From the NCBI GenBank assembly GCA_003117195.1, contig BDSI01000018.1, positions 596,230-660,229 on the forward strand: a DNA stretch of 64,000 nt, in the 5' to 3' direction. Shown in pieces: positions 1 to 19,304 of the stretch (position 1 is the stretch's first letter; each line of letters starts with the position of its first letter). Origin of the DNA: Eudorina sp. 2006-703-Eu-15. Taxonomy: Eukaryota > Chlorophyta > Chlorophyceae > Chlamydomonadales > Volvocaceae. The notes beneath the pieces were generated by a model. That model was not told the origin of the DNA and did not search any database. It saw nothing but the letters and a program-made list of their open reading frames with translations. A program made the position numbers and the translations under genes.

Positions 1-2349
1 CTGACCAGCGTCGCGTCTCTTATCTTGGGGTCTGGGTCTCTGCACTTGCACGGTGCTGCTTTGGATTACGGTTCACGTACTTTGCGTCTGCGCAAGGGCC
101 GTTTGTCGTACCGCGTGCCGTTGCTTGCCCCTGCTGTACGTGAGGGGGGCGAGGGCGCTGATGGCTCTGCGCCTGCTGCACCTCACGTTAATTTTGCGCT
201 TGCTGCTATGTGTTCTCGCACTGAGCCTGAACCCGTTGGGCGCAAAGCTGCCACTCGCCTGCTTCGTAAGGGTGCCCATGCCTTGCTTGTTCGACCGAAA
301 CTGTACCTGAACTCGGCCGTACAGCAACCTGATGCTAAGGACCCTGACGTTGAGGCCCTGTTGGAGGAATATGCAGATCTCTTCAAGGAGATCCCTGGCC
401 TGCCTCCTATGCGACCTGTCGATCACACCATTCCTCTGGTACCTGGTACGGCGCCTGTGTCCCGTCCTATGTACCGCCTGAGCCCTCTGGAGCTCGACGA
501 GGTAAAACGGCAAGTGACTGACTTGCTGGCTAAGGGCATGATCCGTCCGAGCACCTCGCCGTACTCGGCTCCTATTCTGTTCGTGGGTAAGAAGGATGGT
601 GGTCTGCGCATGTGCATTGACTATAGGGGTCTGAATGCGGTCACTGTTAAGAACCGTTACCCCCTGCCGCGCGTAGACGATCTGTTGGACAAACTGAGGG
701 GTTCTGCTTACTTTAGCTCTATTGACCTGCAGCAGGGCTACAATCAGATTCGGATTGCTGAGTCCGACATCCCAAAGTCTGCTTTTCGTACACCCTTTGG
801 TCATTACGAGTATACTGTCCTGTCCTTTGGTTTGGTGAACGCCCCTGCCACCTTCCAAGCTGTTATGAATCGCATCTTCAGGCCCTTCCTGGATCGGTTC
901 GTCGTCTGTTACCTGGACGACATCCTGATATTCTCCAAGACCCGCGAGGAGCATCTGCAGCACCTTCGTCAGGTCTTCGAGGTTCTGAGGCGTGAGCAGC
1001 TGTACGCGAAACGGTCGAAGTGCCACTGGGCGCTCTCGCAGGTCGAGTATCTGGGGCATGTCGCCTCTGCTGATGGCATTCGAATGGACCCCCGCAAGTC
1101 TGCCGCGGTCCGTGACTGGCCCACTCCGACCAACCTGCCGGACCTGCGTAAGTTTTTGGGTCTGACCAACTACTTTCGTAAGTTCATTTCGCGCTACTCT
1201 GTGATAGCTGCACCTCTGACCAATCTGACGCGTAAGGGTGCGTTTCTGTCGCCTGCTGCTTGGACTCCTGAGTGCCAACAGGCGTTTGATGAACTGAAGC
1301 GTGCTGTCTGTGATGATGTACTTCTGCGGTTCCCTGATTACTCCCTGCCTTTCCGTATTGAGGTCATATCTGATGCCTCGCTGTACGGCACCGGCGCTGT
1401 CCTGTTACAGGAGGGGAGACCTGTTGCTTTCACCAGTCAGAAGTTTACGGGTGCTGAAACTCGTTACACTACTGGGGAGCAGGAACTGCTTGCTGTCATC
1501 CACGCTCTGAAAGAATGGCGGTGTTACCTTGAGGGTCGCCCCTTCACTCTATCTGAAAACTGACCACAAGCCCCTTACGTTCCTGCAAGGTGTGCCCACT
1601 CTGAACCGTCGTCAAGCCCGGTGGCTTGAGTACATGGCGCGTTTTGACTACACCTGGGAGTATCTGTCTGGTTCGATGAACATTGCTGATGCTCTCAGCC
1701 GGCACCCTAACCTGCACGCCGCAATCCTGTCTGTGACGACTCGCAGTTCTGCTCGCAAGGCTGCGGCTGTTGACCCCGTTCCGGCCGCCCCTGCGCCTGT
1801 TCGTGCACGTACGCCCGCTGACGCCGTCGCTGCCGTACCTGCCACCGCACCTGCGGCCGCTGAGGCGCCCGCAACTGATCTTTTTGCCCGTCTGCGTGCC
1901 TTGTACCGTACTGATCCGTACTTCGCTGATACTGCTAACACAGCAGCGCTCACCTGTGAGCGTGGCGTCTGGTACCGCTCCCTCCCTGATCGCAAGCAGA
2001 TTGTCATTCCGAATGACGACGAGCTGCGTCGTGAGCTGCTGTCGAAGTACCATGACGGTCCCTTGGCTGGGCATCCTGGCTGCAGTCGTCTGATTGACTT
2101 GGTTACCCGCACCTTTTGGTGGCCTAAGTTGGCTGCCGACGCCGCTAACTACGTTCAATCCTGTGATCTCTGTCAGCGCAACAAGCCATCGTCCGGTAAG
2201 ACCCCTGGGTTGCTGCAGTCGCTGCCTGTTCCAGCGAACCCTTGGGACAGCGTCTCTATGGACTTTGTGGTTGCGCTCCCCAAAACTGAGGGGGGATACG
2301 ACGCGGTTATCGTACTGGTTGATCGCCTTACGAAGATGGTGCATGCAAC
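1..2349 (+). pseudogene. Ty3/gypsy retrotransposon pol fragment (protease end, RT, RNase H, partial integrase)
   Basis: This is the 3' part of a Ty3/gypsy-type pol gene, already open at the left edge of the window. The first residues resemble the end of a retropepsin domain ([18 protein letters not shown], a degenerate DVILGxDWL..HGA.IDYG block). The reverse transcriptase follows, with [27 protein letters not shown] and the catalytic YLDDILIFS block around base 910-940. RNase H begins at [14 protein letters not shown]. Near 1551-1554 a 4-bp insertion (ATCT after CACTCT) shifts the frame: the first frame stops at 1561-1563 and RNase H resumes as [12 protein letters not shown] in another frame. 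The integrase zinc finger (HDGPLAGH..CDLCQRNK) and first catalytic Asp (SMDFVVALP) are present, but the sequence degrades after VDRLTKMVH near 2345. The rest of the D,D,E core is missing, so the copy is dead. Identification is secure; the exact 3' break is approximate. Confidence 0.93.
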
Positions 2350-3100
2350 GGATGTCAATTATCAACGGTCCCTTGCAGGAGGGACTCGCTCCACACACGT
2401 AAGGGATGTAGACGCCCTACCTGCATCATCGATCGTCACCAAAGGGTGCTAAACTTCCGATTGCCTTACACACCATCCCCAACTCCGTCCATTTGCTTGT
2501 GTACACGAGGAAGTCACCTCGATCCTGCCCTAATTTATTCGTACATGTCTCTCTTCAATCCACCGCAGCGTCCCGTTCAGAATTTAGTTCTATCCAACCG
2601 CATTCATACGCCCTGCGTGTGCAACCCAAACATACACCCTTACTTATAATACATTCCCCTGCAGAGCGCAGCGCCAGCACGTGCCCCCAGGGCTAAGAAA
2701 TAAATGTGTCCGGACTCGCTCGGTGCTATGTACCCTCATCGTGCGTGCATATTGAGTCCTGCACAGTCCGTTCGGCTGGCACGCAGGCCAATGTCGATGC
2801 TTGCTTGGCCGGCTTACCCGTACTGCTGCACAACTGTGTTTATGCTGCTAGTAAATGCACGTGGGGACCAATCAAGCTATGTATGTGCTTACGGCGTTAG
2901 TTGACCATCATGCTCTCGGGGTTTCCCCGGTCGTTGCGGCACGTGCATATGCTCAGCGAGCCTCACCGCCGCCCCTGCCCTATTAATCCACGCTAGGGTT
3001 TGCCCAGCGTAGTATTATTACTAAGATTATATATTAGGGGCGGGTTATGTATGTGTGGGTGACCCGATTCGTTCCGACGGACATACAGGCGCAGCGAGAT
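2350..3100. other. Gene-free stretch between pol remnant and SRCR gene A
   Basis: No convincing coding sequence is visible. It may include a remnant of the 3' long terminal repeat of the adjacent gypsy element, since pol breaks off at its left edge. No 5' LTR is in the window for comparison, so this is only inferred from position. Confidence 0.3.
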
Positions 3101-3105
3101 TTACA
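3101..3105 (-). terminator. Putative polyadenylation signal of SRCR gene A
   Basis: TTACA on the plus strand reads TGTAA on the minus strand, the usual volvocine polyadenylation signal. It lies about 58 nt beyond the stop codon of gene A. That is close for this lineage, so a more distal signal cannot be excluded. Confidence 0.45.
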
Positions 3106-3162
3106 GATACGACGGCCGGCCCGCGCCGTATCTGATGCAGCTAGTTCTCATTCTTCCTCCCG

Positions 3163-10683
<7,521 letters not shown>

Positions 10684-10854
10684 TTGGGGCAGGAATGACT
10701 ATAATTGCAGAAAAATAAAAGTGGTAACAATTTATAAAGTAGTCTATCAAGGTATTTATGCGTATTTATGCATGTTATAATGCATTTATAAGGTAGGCGA
10801 ACACGGGCACTACAACTACAGCCGCAGGTTGTAGGTTCCACCTCTATCGGTCAG

Positions 10855-10900
10855 CGGCCAGTCGCGTCCGGTCGTGTCCGGTCGCATCGCTAAACTGTAC
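10855..10900 (-). promoter_or_regulatory. GTCGCGTCCG-repeat element upstream of SRCR gene A
   Basis: Repeated GTCGCGTCCG / GTCGTGTCCG decamers followed by TAAACTGTAC lie about 175-215 bp upstream of the gene A start. The same array precedes gene B at a similar distance although the surrounding sequence has diverged. This suggests a conserved upstream regulatory element; function is inferred. Confidence 0.5.
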
Positions 10901-11279
10901 TTGGAAACGAAACATATATTAATACATTATTTTGCATAACGGAAACATCTAGGAGTTTCATTTATGTTGCCATAGCTTGCCCAGTGCGCCTGCTTGCGCC
11001 TGCTCACGTCGACTGCAATCAACCTGCGCGAGCCCGTACGTACGCGCACTTCCCCCCTGTATGTGAGATCCTAAAATATGAAACGTTTCGAATCACGATT
11101 AATTTATATGAATTTACTGAAAATATTCAATGGCACAATCCTCCCTCGTTCACCAGCATATGCGAGATAGAAGCCATACATATGAGGTAAGTTCATCATT
11201 GCAAATATTCCAACGGTAAAATTTCTATCAATATCGATAAAGGCAAAGATTAATACTGTGAAAAAAATTGAAGCTCGCT

Positions 11280-12010
11280 TAGCACCGCCAGCACAACCAC
11301 CCTAAACCCAAACACGTCGAGGCATCCACCCGGGCATGCAGAAGCAGCACAAAGGCAGGGGCGGGCAGAAGCAACACACCTAGCAAGTGCACACCAGAAG
11401 CAGGCGGCTAGAGCAGAAAGAACACCGGGCGGCGGGGAACGAAGTCACCCAAACAGGCACCCTAAAGGCCGCCATTACCACGTACGCCGGATGCTCCCCG
11501 TGCCCTTCCACCACGCTTGAAGTCTTGGAAACCTTCGCCTGGCTCATGACCATTATGATTGACCCTTACAAGGCGAACCCATGCATGCGTGGTAGCCACA
11601 TAAAGGCATTGCAACACTCACATCTATCTCCGACCTACCCATCCGCACGCAACCCGCCACCATGTAGGCCCATCCAATTGCCGGCTTTGCTAGGCTCGCA
11701 ACAGACGAACGAAGCACTCCCTTACATGCCGCATAACCGCTGGGCCTTTCACCTGCTAGGCAAGCGGCTCCTTGTCTTCACTTCCAGGCAAGGAGCCGTT
11801 CGTGTGCTGGCCGAGTCAAGTCCTGTATGTATGTGTTGTAGGCTCCTAATTGCCAGCAGGTGCTTGGACAGCCTGCTATGCTAGCTAGCTAGCTAGCTAG
11901 CTGCGGGGGCGGGTAGTTTTCGTGGCTGGCAGCAGAGGCAGGTCCGTGCGTACTGCTACCGCGCGCACGCACCTCGCTCAGGCCGGGTAACCCTAGTCGC
12001 CCCGAATGCG
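11280..12010. repeat. Upstream flank of gene A, duplicated upstream of gene B
   Basis: Shares patches with 18750-19260, such as AAACAGGCACC(C/T)(C/T)AAAGGCC and CTAGGCAAGCGGCTCCT, in the same order. The A/B duplication therefore includes about 1.3 kb of upstream DNA. No coding sequence was recognised. Confidence 0.6.
11881..11902. repeat. (CTAG)n tetranucleotide run
   Basis: Five-plus perfect CTAG units. It is one of many short 4-bp tandem runs in the window. Confidence 0.95.
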
Positions 12011-13080
12011 AGCGCGAGTCTGGGACCGCGGACGGACATACATGGATGGTCGCCCTTGCTTGGGGTTCGTTTTGCGCGGGTGATGAGCGAATGTGTATTA
12101 CAGAGCTCGGTTGTGTATGGCAGCAGCGTCCGTCCTCTTGCGCTATTTATCCCTCACTGCGATAGATGAGGTCGGTGCATTCTTGCCGCGTGCCCAACGG
12201 AATCCCAACCTGCCTGTGCCAACATATAGTACAAGGATATGCTCTGGAAGTCCTGGCAGAAGGCACCGGACAACCCACTCAACCAGGTGCAAGTGGCGTC
12301 GGCTACGACACCCAAGTGGCGTCGTCTGCTGCCGGCTGGCACCGGACTGCGGTCGTCGCTTACGGTGCAATTACGGAGCAACTGTAGTTCGCAAAGCATC
12401 AAGAATAATGCATGGCGCCGGGCTCGTGCTCACCCAGCAGGTCGTCTGTCTGAGGGACCCCGCAGATAGTTCCCGGACACCTCATCCGCACAGAAAAGGA
12501 GTCTTCTGGCTGCCTCGAATCTCGCTTCGTTCTTTTCATCATTAATAATAACGGAGGGAAGGAGCACGCACACTCTCCCTCTTGTGCGGCTGTGGCATTA
12601 GAGGGCCGCACGAGATACTGCTGTAGGCCCAGATATATGGTTCCAGACCCCAACTTAAAATACCGTACGAGGGGTTGGGCAAAGAAAAGGGTTCCGAGTG
12701 CAGGCCGACATGAAGAATAAAAAAATCACAGCAGATCTTCGTGATCGTTGCTTTGTCCTCTCCGAAAGGGACTCCACAAACGTTAACGACATCAGATGTG
12801 CTAGCAGCATCACCAATGGGCGCGCAAGCTTGCGATGTCGTACAACACACCATCCTCCACTAAGGACGCCAATGTGCGCCACCTACCTACGCACCGATAC
12901 AATCCTGCATGTCTCCATCCATTCTATGTTTGGGAAAAATAATACACTCCCAGAAAAACACGCCCCAGAGCAAGCACTTCGTGTCTTGACCGTGACAAGG
13001 TGAACCCGTGTCCCGACCGGGTGTTCCAACCGGCAATACAGAGCCATACAGAGCAATACATACAGCAATACATCCCCTTG
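12010..13080. other. Gene-free stretch with no recognised content
   Basis: No exon with plausible splice sites or known domain was found. At 12985-13030 a fragment related, in reverse, to the start of the CATT-tail retroelement at 21.9 kb is visible. Confidence 0.4.
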
Positions 13081-13084
13081 TGGA

Positions 13085-13996
13085 TGCGGGACGTACCCCG
13101 GCGCCGGGGCGATACGGCCAACACCCAGGCAACACCATTTTTGGGGCTGTGGGGTGGCACAAGCGGTTGTCGCACAGATCGAGGCAAGGCTAGGGGTGAG
13201 CCTTCAAAGGCAGCAGGTGTGGCTCGCAACGCCCCCCGTGGGTGTGCAACAGTGTGTCTGGGACGTTGTCGTCTTGGCGGCAACCAGTGCCATGGAAACG
13301 GGCCGGCGAGCCCTGAGGGCCGACAGGTCCAGGAACGCGGGCGGGATCCCGGGGTCCTTAGGGGACGCTGAAGGGCTAGCCGCCCGGCGGGCAGTGGCAG
13401 ACTTTTGGAGCCGGCTCTACGACTTCGCTGAGCTGGGAGTCCCAGTGAAAGGGTGGTCAGCGGTGGGGGCTACACCCGATCCTGAAAGTGCAGGACGGTC
13501 GTCTTGTGTGCCGAGGCCCGGTTCCGTCAGGCCAGGATTCTTAAGCCCTGTAGGTACTCTGTCGTAATAGACCGCGGGTGGTCAGGGCACTGACGCCCAG
13601 TGGAGCTATCGCTAGGTGTGGGCAGTTTTTTCGGCCCGGTGGGACCGTACGGGCAGGCCCCTGAATGGTGACTCGCGAGCCCCCGTGGCCTTCCAAGACT
13701 ACGGGCCACCGCTGGAGAAGTGACCCCGCCTTGGTGGGGGTGATGGTTCGCTAATAGGGGCGCCATGGTGGCTAACTCCCCCTGTGCGGGCTTTATCCCT
13801 TGCCATGGTTGGCTCTCAGGAACGGGGTGGTTCCCTGGTAGTGTGGGCCCGGGGAGTGTTTCGGTGCACTTGGGGAGCCTGTTCGGAGCGCCATGGTGGC
13901 GTTACTTCATTTAGGCAGTGTATGGTGAGGAAGCCTCGGCTGTCGCCGGGGCTGTCACCGATGACCCGCGGGGTCCGCTGTAACATCCTAATAATA
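13085..13996 (+). mobile_element. Non-LTR retrotransposon 3' end, AAT-rich-tail family
   Basis: Homologous throughout to 20042-20975. It carries an open frame (13154-13567) whose core ADFWSRLYDFAELGVP is shared with the second copy; this is probably the C-terminus of the element ORF, though no catalytic domain is included. The element ends GGGGTCCGCTGTAACATCC followed by TAATAATAAT. Its right edge abuts the 3' flank of SRCR gene B. Confidence 0.72.
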
Positions 13997-14069
13997 ATAC
14001 AGATAGAGTCGACGACCGCGCGGCCCATGCCATGCATGTGTCTGGAATGCACCAGCTCTCTTCCTTCCG

Positions 14070-17000
14070 TTACGGCAAGCCGTCGTGGTTGGTCTCCAGT
14101 GCGCAGTCGATGGCGAGCATTGCGCTCCTGGCGCAGGCGGTTGCTGAGACCTGCACGCAGGACGTACGTGCAGAAATAATGTAGGACATAACAGTCTGAG
14201 GGCAAACTAAGAAAATCCAAGGTGCCTGGCCTGTGGTGAGAAAAGAACCCTCCGGCCATTTATTTCCTCATCAGGCAGATACGTACCAAGCAGCGCGGGC
14301 GGCTCGCAGAACACATACATCACGCACGACGGCCGTACCGCCCCTGGAGGCAGCAAACGTCCGCAAGCATACACAGCCCAATGCAGGCACATGCGCGATG
14401 TATATCGTACGCACCTTGTACGTGAGGTCCTGCAGCTTGGATGCGGTGTTGAAGTTCCCGCCAGTGATGGTGACCCAGCCAGTGTAGGCTTTGGGGTCGA
14501 AGTCGGCCGGATTGGTGACAGCACCTGCTGGGTAAGTTTTCCGAGGTTAAGGTAGGTAGCTAGGGGTTGAGGTTGATCCGTTGGGCAGGGTAAAGGGCTA
14601 GCTGGTGACGCAGTACCTTAGAGGACGGCAACCTACCGCCTGCAGCGGTCATCACAGAGTGCCGATTTACCGTATAGCTAGGCAGCTCACCTTTAGGGAT
14701 GAGGAAAGGCACGGCAGAGGCGGTTGGCCAGATGGTGTAGGGCGGCGGCAGCCATGGCCTTAATGGCTTCAATTGCGTCTGGTACCTCTGCGGGCAGACG
14801 GGAACGGATGCAGCGTTCAGGTGTCACGCTGTCGCCACCGGTCAGCGGCTACGGATGGAGCTACAGCGGATCGGCGGGGGCAGGGCGTGGATGCTGGGTT
14901 GGCGGGCTTCCTTGTGGACGGAGGACGACACGGGACCCATGCCTTGCTGGGGCTGCTCTAGGCTGGTCGCAGCTAAACGAGCCAACCAGCAGTGCATACC
15001 CAAATAACAGAGCCGCTACCTGGCTTTCCCGTTATATGTGCATGGATAGTTACATACAAGCGCCACCGAGCCCTCGCCATCTATCTCCCGAGTACGCCGT
15101 CCGAGACTCTCCTGCGCGAGGAGTCCAAGTGTGCTCCGGCCGTGATGCCGTATCGCGACCCACCTGAGTGCACGTCAGATTTGCAACGGCCCACGCCAGT
15201 GCGGGCTTGGTGATGTTGCAGACGGGCGCCCAAACCTTGCCGGGGGTCTTCGTGCTGCTGGGGGAGTCCACCTGCGCGGGTCAGGTAGGTGTATGTCGGC
15301 AGGGGCCCCAACGGGTCTCAGTCTCCATTGGACGACTGATGAGGAGCTGCGCTCCCGATGGCGGGCTGTCCAAACTGCACATCCGTCCACTGATGAACAT
15401 CCGAATGCGACCGGGTGTGATGACGCACACGCTCTGCGCAGTGCCGCTCGGCACTCACCAGCATCTCCACGCGGGCGAAGTTGTCGCAGGTGCCCAGAGC
15501 GCTGGTGGTGAGGCACAAGTTGGGCTCCAGACTGCCGTCCTCGTTTGAGGGGCTGCTGCTGATGATGCGGACCAGCTTGGGGGCGGGTGGCGGAGCTGAT
15601 GAAACGAGGCGGGGAAGGGGAACCGATGGGGCGGATGTATCGGTCGGGGGTGGGCGGGTATGGTTCGAAAAGCCGCCTCGGGGGCTCGAAATTTGGACGG
15701 TACATAGCGAGGGAAGGAGTCACAGATAGATAGACGACAGGTAGAACGAACCCACGCAAGCGGGTCCGCAGGGGCCATGCGGTGCACCCGGCGTTGGCTC
15801 GAAGAGATGGAAGCACGCCCGTGCAGATGAAGGACACCCATGCATGGGGCCGCGATTTAGGGTTTCTTTCCATTTCGCCAGTCAACACGTACTTAATGAG
15901 GGCGGTAGGTGGCTGTGCGCACGGCATGCAGGACCGTAATCATATAAGGCAGCACCAGCCAAATGGCAGCCCCTGCCAGTCCCCATAGATACTAACGGTA
16001 AATGTACGCACGCAGCTGCTTACGAGATGGCGGGTTCGGTGGCGACGGTGGGGGCGGCGGGGCGGGCGGGAACGGCTTGCCTGCAGATACGGGATGAGCA
16101 CAGGCATGCCCTCTTAGTGGGCTGGGCGGGTCATCACGATTGGATAACACGAGCCGCCGCTCCTTCAGGAGCGGGCGGCTGCAGGGATAGCTGCACGTTC
16201 CTGGCACATGCTTGCCCTGGTGTACGCCGTTGTTCCCTTTTCGGAAGGGGCCCACTGCTGTAACGTTCATTCATTCATGACAATCGAGCCTCATACCTAC
16301 CAGCGAACGCTCACATTAGCAGTGACCCCATGTATGCAATGTCTATTGGTAAACCTGCCAAGCTTGCTGGCATGCCGTACAGCACCCGTACTTACTGGAG
16401 CACTGGATGCCTACGACGGGGCCAGCTGGGTTGCAGGTGCCCTTGCGGAAGACGAAACTGTACGGTGCGGTCGTTGGGCTGTCTACCTCAGCCCACCAAG
16501 GGGTATAGAGCTTACGGCCGTTGCCTGATGAGGCGGTCTCAACAGCCAGTCCTTGCTCCGCCAGGGAGGCGTCCTCGGCGTTGCTGCGGATGCCGTGATC
16601 CGCGCTCCCAGCAACTCCCCGCAGACGGCGGCGGAAGTCGTCGAAACGACAGTCGACCTCATTATTGCACATGAGGTTGGAGGCCTTCCATACTCTGCCG
16701 GGATGTGAAGGTGCCAGTGCGTGGCTAGTCAACGATAAGACTCTATACATCTGGGCGTGGCGTGCCCTGCTGTAACAGCGGAGACCCTGTGCGTAACCCT
16801 GTGCGTGTGAGGCACGACCCGCCGTGTTCCTTGTGCACATGTGTGCGCACGCCTTACTTGCTCCGTACGTATGCAGGTGAACCGCCTCAGCTGCCAGCAA
16901 CGCAGGACGGACAATCTGACACACAGCCAGCAGCCGAACTTACAGGCGTAGAGACTGCGGACCCACAAGCAAGCCATGCGTGCACGCACCGCTGCGCCAT

Positions 17001-17943
17001 CCAGTATCCCCCTGAATCACACCAGATACGTGTACATGCATGTGTATTCGTCCAGCGACACCAGCTTACGTAACGGGCGATGGATACGCCATTGCTCTGG
17101 TGTAGTACTTTCTGCCGTTCTTGTAACCCAGCATCTCGCACATGGCTTGGGCGATCTTGTCATTGAAGGAGTCGTCATCGCACACTTGCACCCAGTCGCT
17201 GGTGTGCCAAGGTTGCTTCGGCCGCAGCTCCAGGCGGCCCTTGGTCTTGTCACCGCCAATAAGCCGCACGCCGTTCTTTTCGTCTGCGCGACCAAACGGA
17301 TTCATCCCGTATCACTTGGTTTTAAGTAAGCTCTTTAAATGTACCATATGTATATGACCATACGTGGTGGACAGCGAAGAACAGGCAACGAACATGTAAG
17401 GCGCATGTATGCACCCGCCCTGCCGGCGCACCCGCCCTGCCGGCGCACCCGTCCTGCCGCCGCACCCGTCCTGCCGCCGGCGCAAGCAAGGGTGTACAAG
17501 GGTGGGCGTGCGTTAATATGACCATCCCTGCGACCCCATGCTTACAAGTGAATTGTGAGGCGGCCGCTGCTGCGTTGACACCTGCAAGCAAGCAAACCAT
17601 TTGCGCCAGCAGAGCGATGCGGGGTTTATTTATTTGTAACATTAGTTTTCCGAGGCTGTGCCTCATGTGCGCAAGTGAAAGCGCCGGATTCCGAGGGGTT
17701 TGCCCGCACACGAATCAAAACCGTGAAGAAATTCAAGAGCCGCCAGCTCATAGCGTCATACCCTTTAGTACCCTCTCACACCGGAAGGATTCTCGGTTCT
17801 GCTGGCTTTGCTGGCGGCCTGCCCATCCCGCCCGGCCCATCGAGCGATCGTATACTTCTGCGGATGCACTCACCGATTCCCAGGTGTGGTGCCAGTGCTG
17901 TCAGCAGCACCACGGCTCGAGCCCATTTCATGATGACCGCCAT
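14070..17943 (-). CDS. SRCR gene B: secreted two-domain SRCR protein, paralogue of A (390 aa, 9 exons)
   Basis: Exons on the minus strand: 17943-17874, 17283-17070, 16694-16396, 16080-16024, 15595-15459, 15271-15164, 14787-14691, 14524-14415 and 14150-14070. The total is 1173 nt with all phases consistent. Signal peptide MAVIMKWARAVVLLTALAP. SRCR domain 1 spans about residues 24-194 (VRLIGGDKTKGRLEL, W-VQVCDDDSF, AMCEMLGYKNGRKYY, GTCNPAGPVVGIQC). The linker is FPPAPPPPPSPPNPP and the second SRCR-like domain runs to the stop. The domain-1 cysteine that is YSC in gene A is YSF here (codon TTC), so one disulphide partner is missing. Exon structure matches A exactly, including the 57-nt linker exon. 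A CATT-tail retroelement end sits in intron 3. An AAT-tail element adjoins the 3' flank, where gene A has its TGTAA signal. The gene is likely functional but possibly altered in folding. Confidence 0.85.
16213..16277 (+). mobile_element. Short CATT-tail retroelement end in an intron of gene B
   Basis: Degenerate copy of the family 3' end (TGGTGTACGCC..., then CTGTAACGTTCATTCATTCAT). It is absent from the equivalent intron of gene A. Confidence 0.65.
17411..17478. repeat. 17-bp minisatellite, four units
   Basis: Four tandem variants of GCACCCGCCCTGCCGGC lie in intron 1 of gene B and are not present in gene A. Confidence 0.9.
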
Positions 17944-18099
17944 GATTACAGCAGAAGTAAATTGCCTTGGCATACGTTACCTTGGATTTCTGTACGTCAT
18001 GACTGCGTGCCATGGTATTTATGCATGTTGCAAGGACGCACGGGCACTAGCGCAGAATATTGTAGGTCACATCTACCATATTCTATCTTAATCATGTCA

Positions 18100-18145
18100 G
18101 TAGTCGCGTCCGGTCGCGTCCGCTTCGCGTCCGGTCGCGTCCATA
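18100..18145 (-). promoter_or_regulatory. GTCGCGTCCG-repeat element upstream of SRCR gene B
   Basis: Four GTCGCGTCCG-like units followed by ATAAACTGTAC lie about 160-205 bp upstream of the gene B start codon. This matches the array upstream of gene A in position and motif. The role is inferred from conservation. Confidence 0.5.
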
Positions 18146-18749
18146 AACTGTACATACAAAGTATGGACCAATGCATTGTATACTATTATATTCTCCGGAA
18201 ATTTTCATTCATACTGTCATTGGCTTGCCCAGCGCGCCTGTGAACGGTGTGCTGCGCAACCCGTGCGAGCCCGTACGTCCCTTCGCGCCCGCCACCTGAT
18301 TATGCAAAATACTAAAACTTGAAACGTCAGAAATACTAGAAAATGATCAGACCAGTGTGTCATCACGAAGCTTATATTGTGGGTGTGGATTTCATTATGC
18401 CCGTATTTAATTTCAAATTTTCATTACGACAGTCATTATCATCATCTTCCCTGGTTTGTATACATGCATAAGCGGAAATTCATGCAAGTAAGGTGCCTTA
18501 CAAAATACTGTACCTGTGGTAACATGTCATGATAATATTGTACTTCGTTTGTTGTACGTTTCGTTGTCCGCCGATGTCATCCCCGCCGTTCCCGCACGCA
18601 CCCCGGATCACGCACCGACCCTACGCGAGTGCACATTGTTCAGCACGGCTCACACACCACCGCTGTAAAACAGATAGATGAAAACGAAGCGTTGCGTGGT
18701 GGACCCGGCCCACCCGGGGCCAACGCCACAACGCTGCGAAGAGCTTACG

Positions 18750-19260
18750 TAACTCTAGAGGAACCAGACCCGCCAGCACAACAATCCAACACACACAGAG
18801 GCATCTAGCGGGGCAAAATCGACAAAGAAGGGCACAAAATGATGAAGTTGGCCATGAGGGAAGATCCCCAAACAGGCACCCCAAAGGCCACCCAAGCGCC
18901 GTTCGAGCACGGGGTTGGTCTCAAAATCCTACGCCGGGCTCATGCCAATGTGCGGTAGCCGGTGGCAGAGCAACTCTCTCATCTCCGACTCAGCGCCCTG
19001 CCCCCAGGCATACCCATGCGCTGGCCCGCAACAAGCTAAGCACGCCCTCGCATGCCTGACCGTTCGGCCTGTCACCGAGTTGCTACCTGCTAGGCAAGCG
19101 GCTCCTCATCTTCCCTTACTTCGCAGCACGGAGCCATTGGTGTGCTGGTCCGTCCAGTGGCTCCTGACCGCCAGCAGGTAATTGACCAGCCTGTTGTTGT
19201 AGCTAACTGCGAGGGCGGGTCTCCGTGGATGGTGGAGGCTCTTCCGCTCAACCCTCTCAT
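18750..19260. repeat. Upstream flank of gene B, duplicate of 11280-12010
   Basis: Ordered similarity patches to the gene A upstream region mark the outer part of the A/B tandem duplication. No gene was recognised in it. Confidence 0.55.
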
Positions 19261-19304
19261 AGAACTTCGAGCTCAAGTGCGAGTGATGCTACCTACCTGG
19301 CCCC

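Noticed and set aside
73..1278. 401-codon open frame antisense to the gypsy pol gene
   Set aside because: Shadow of the RT coding frame on the other strand; no motifs, and the plus-strand RT motifs are unambiguous.
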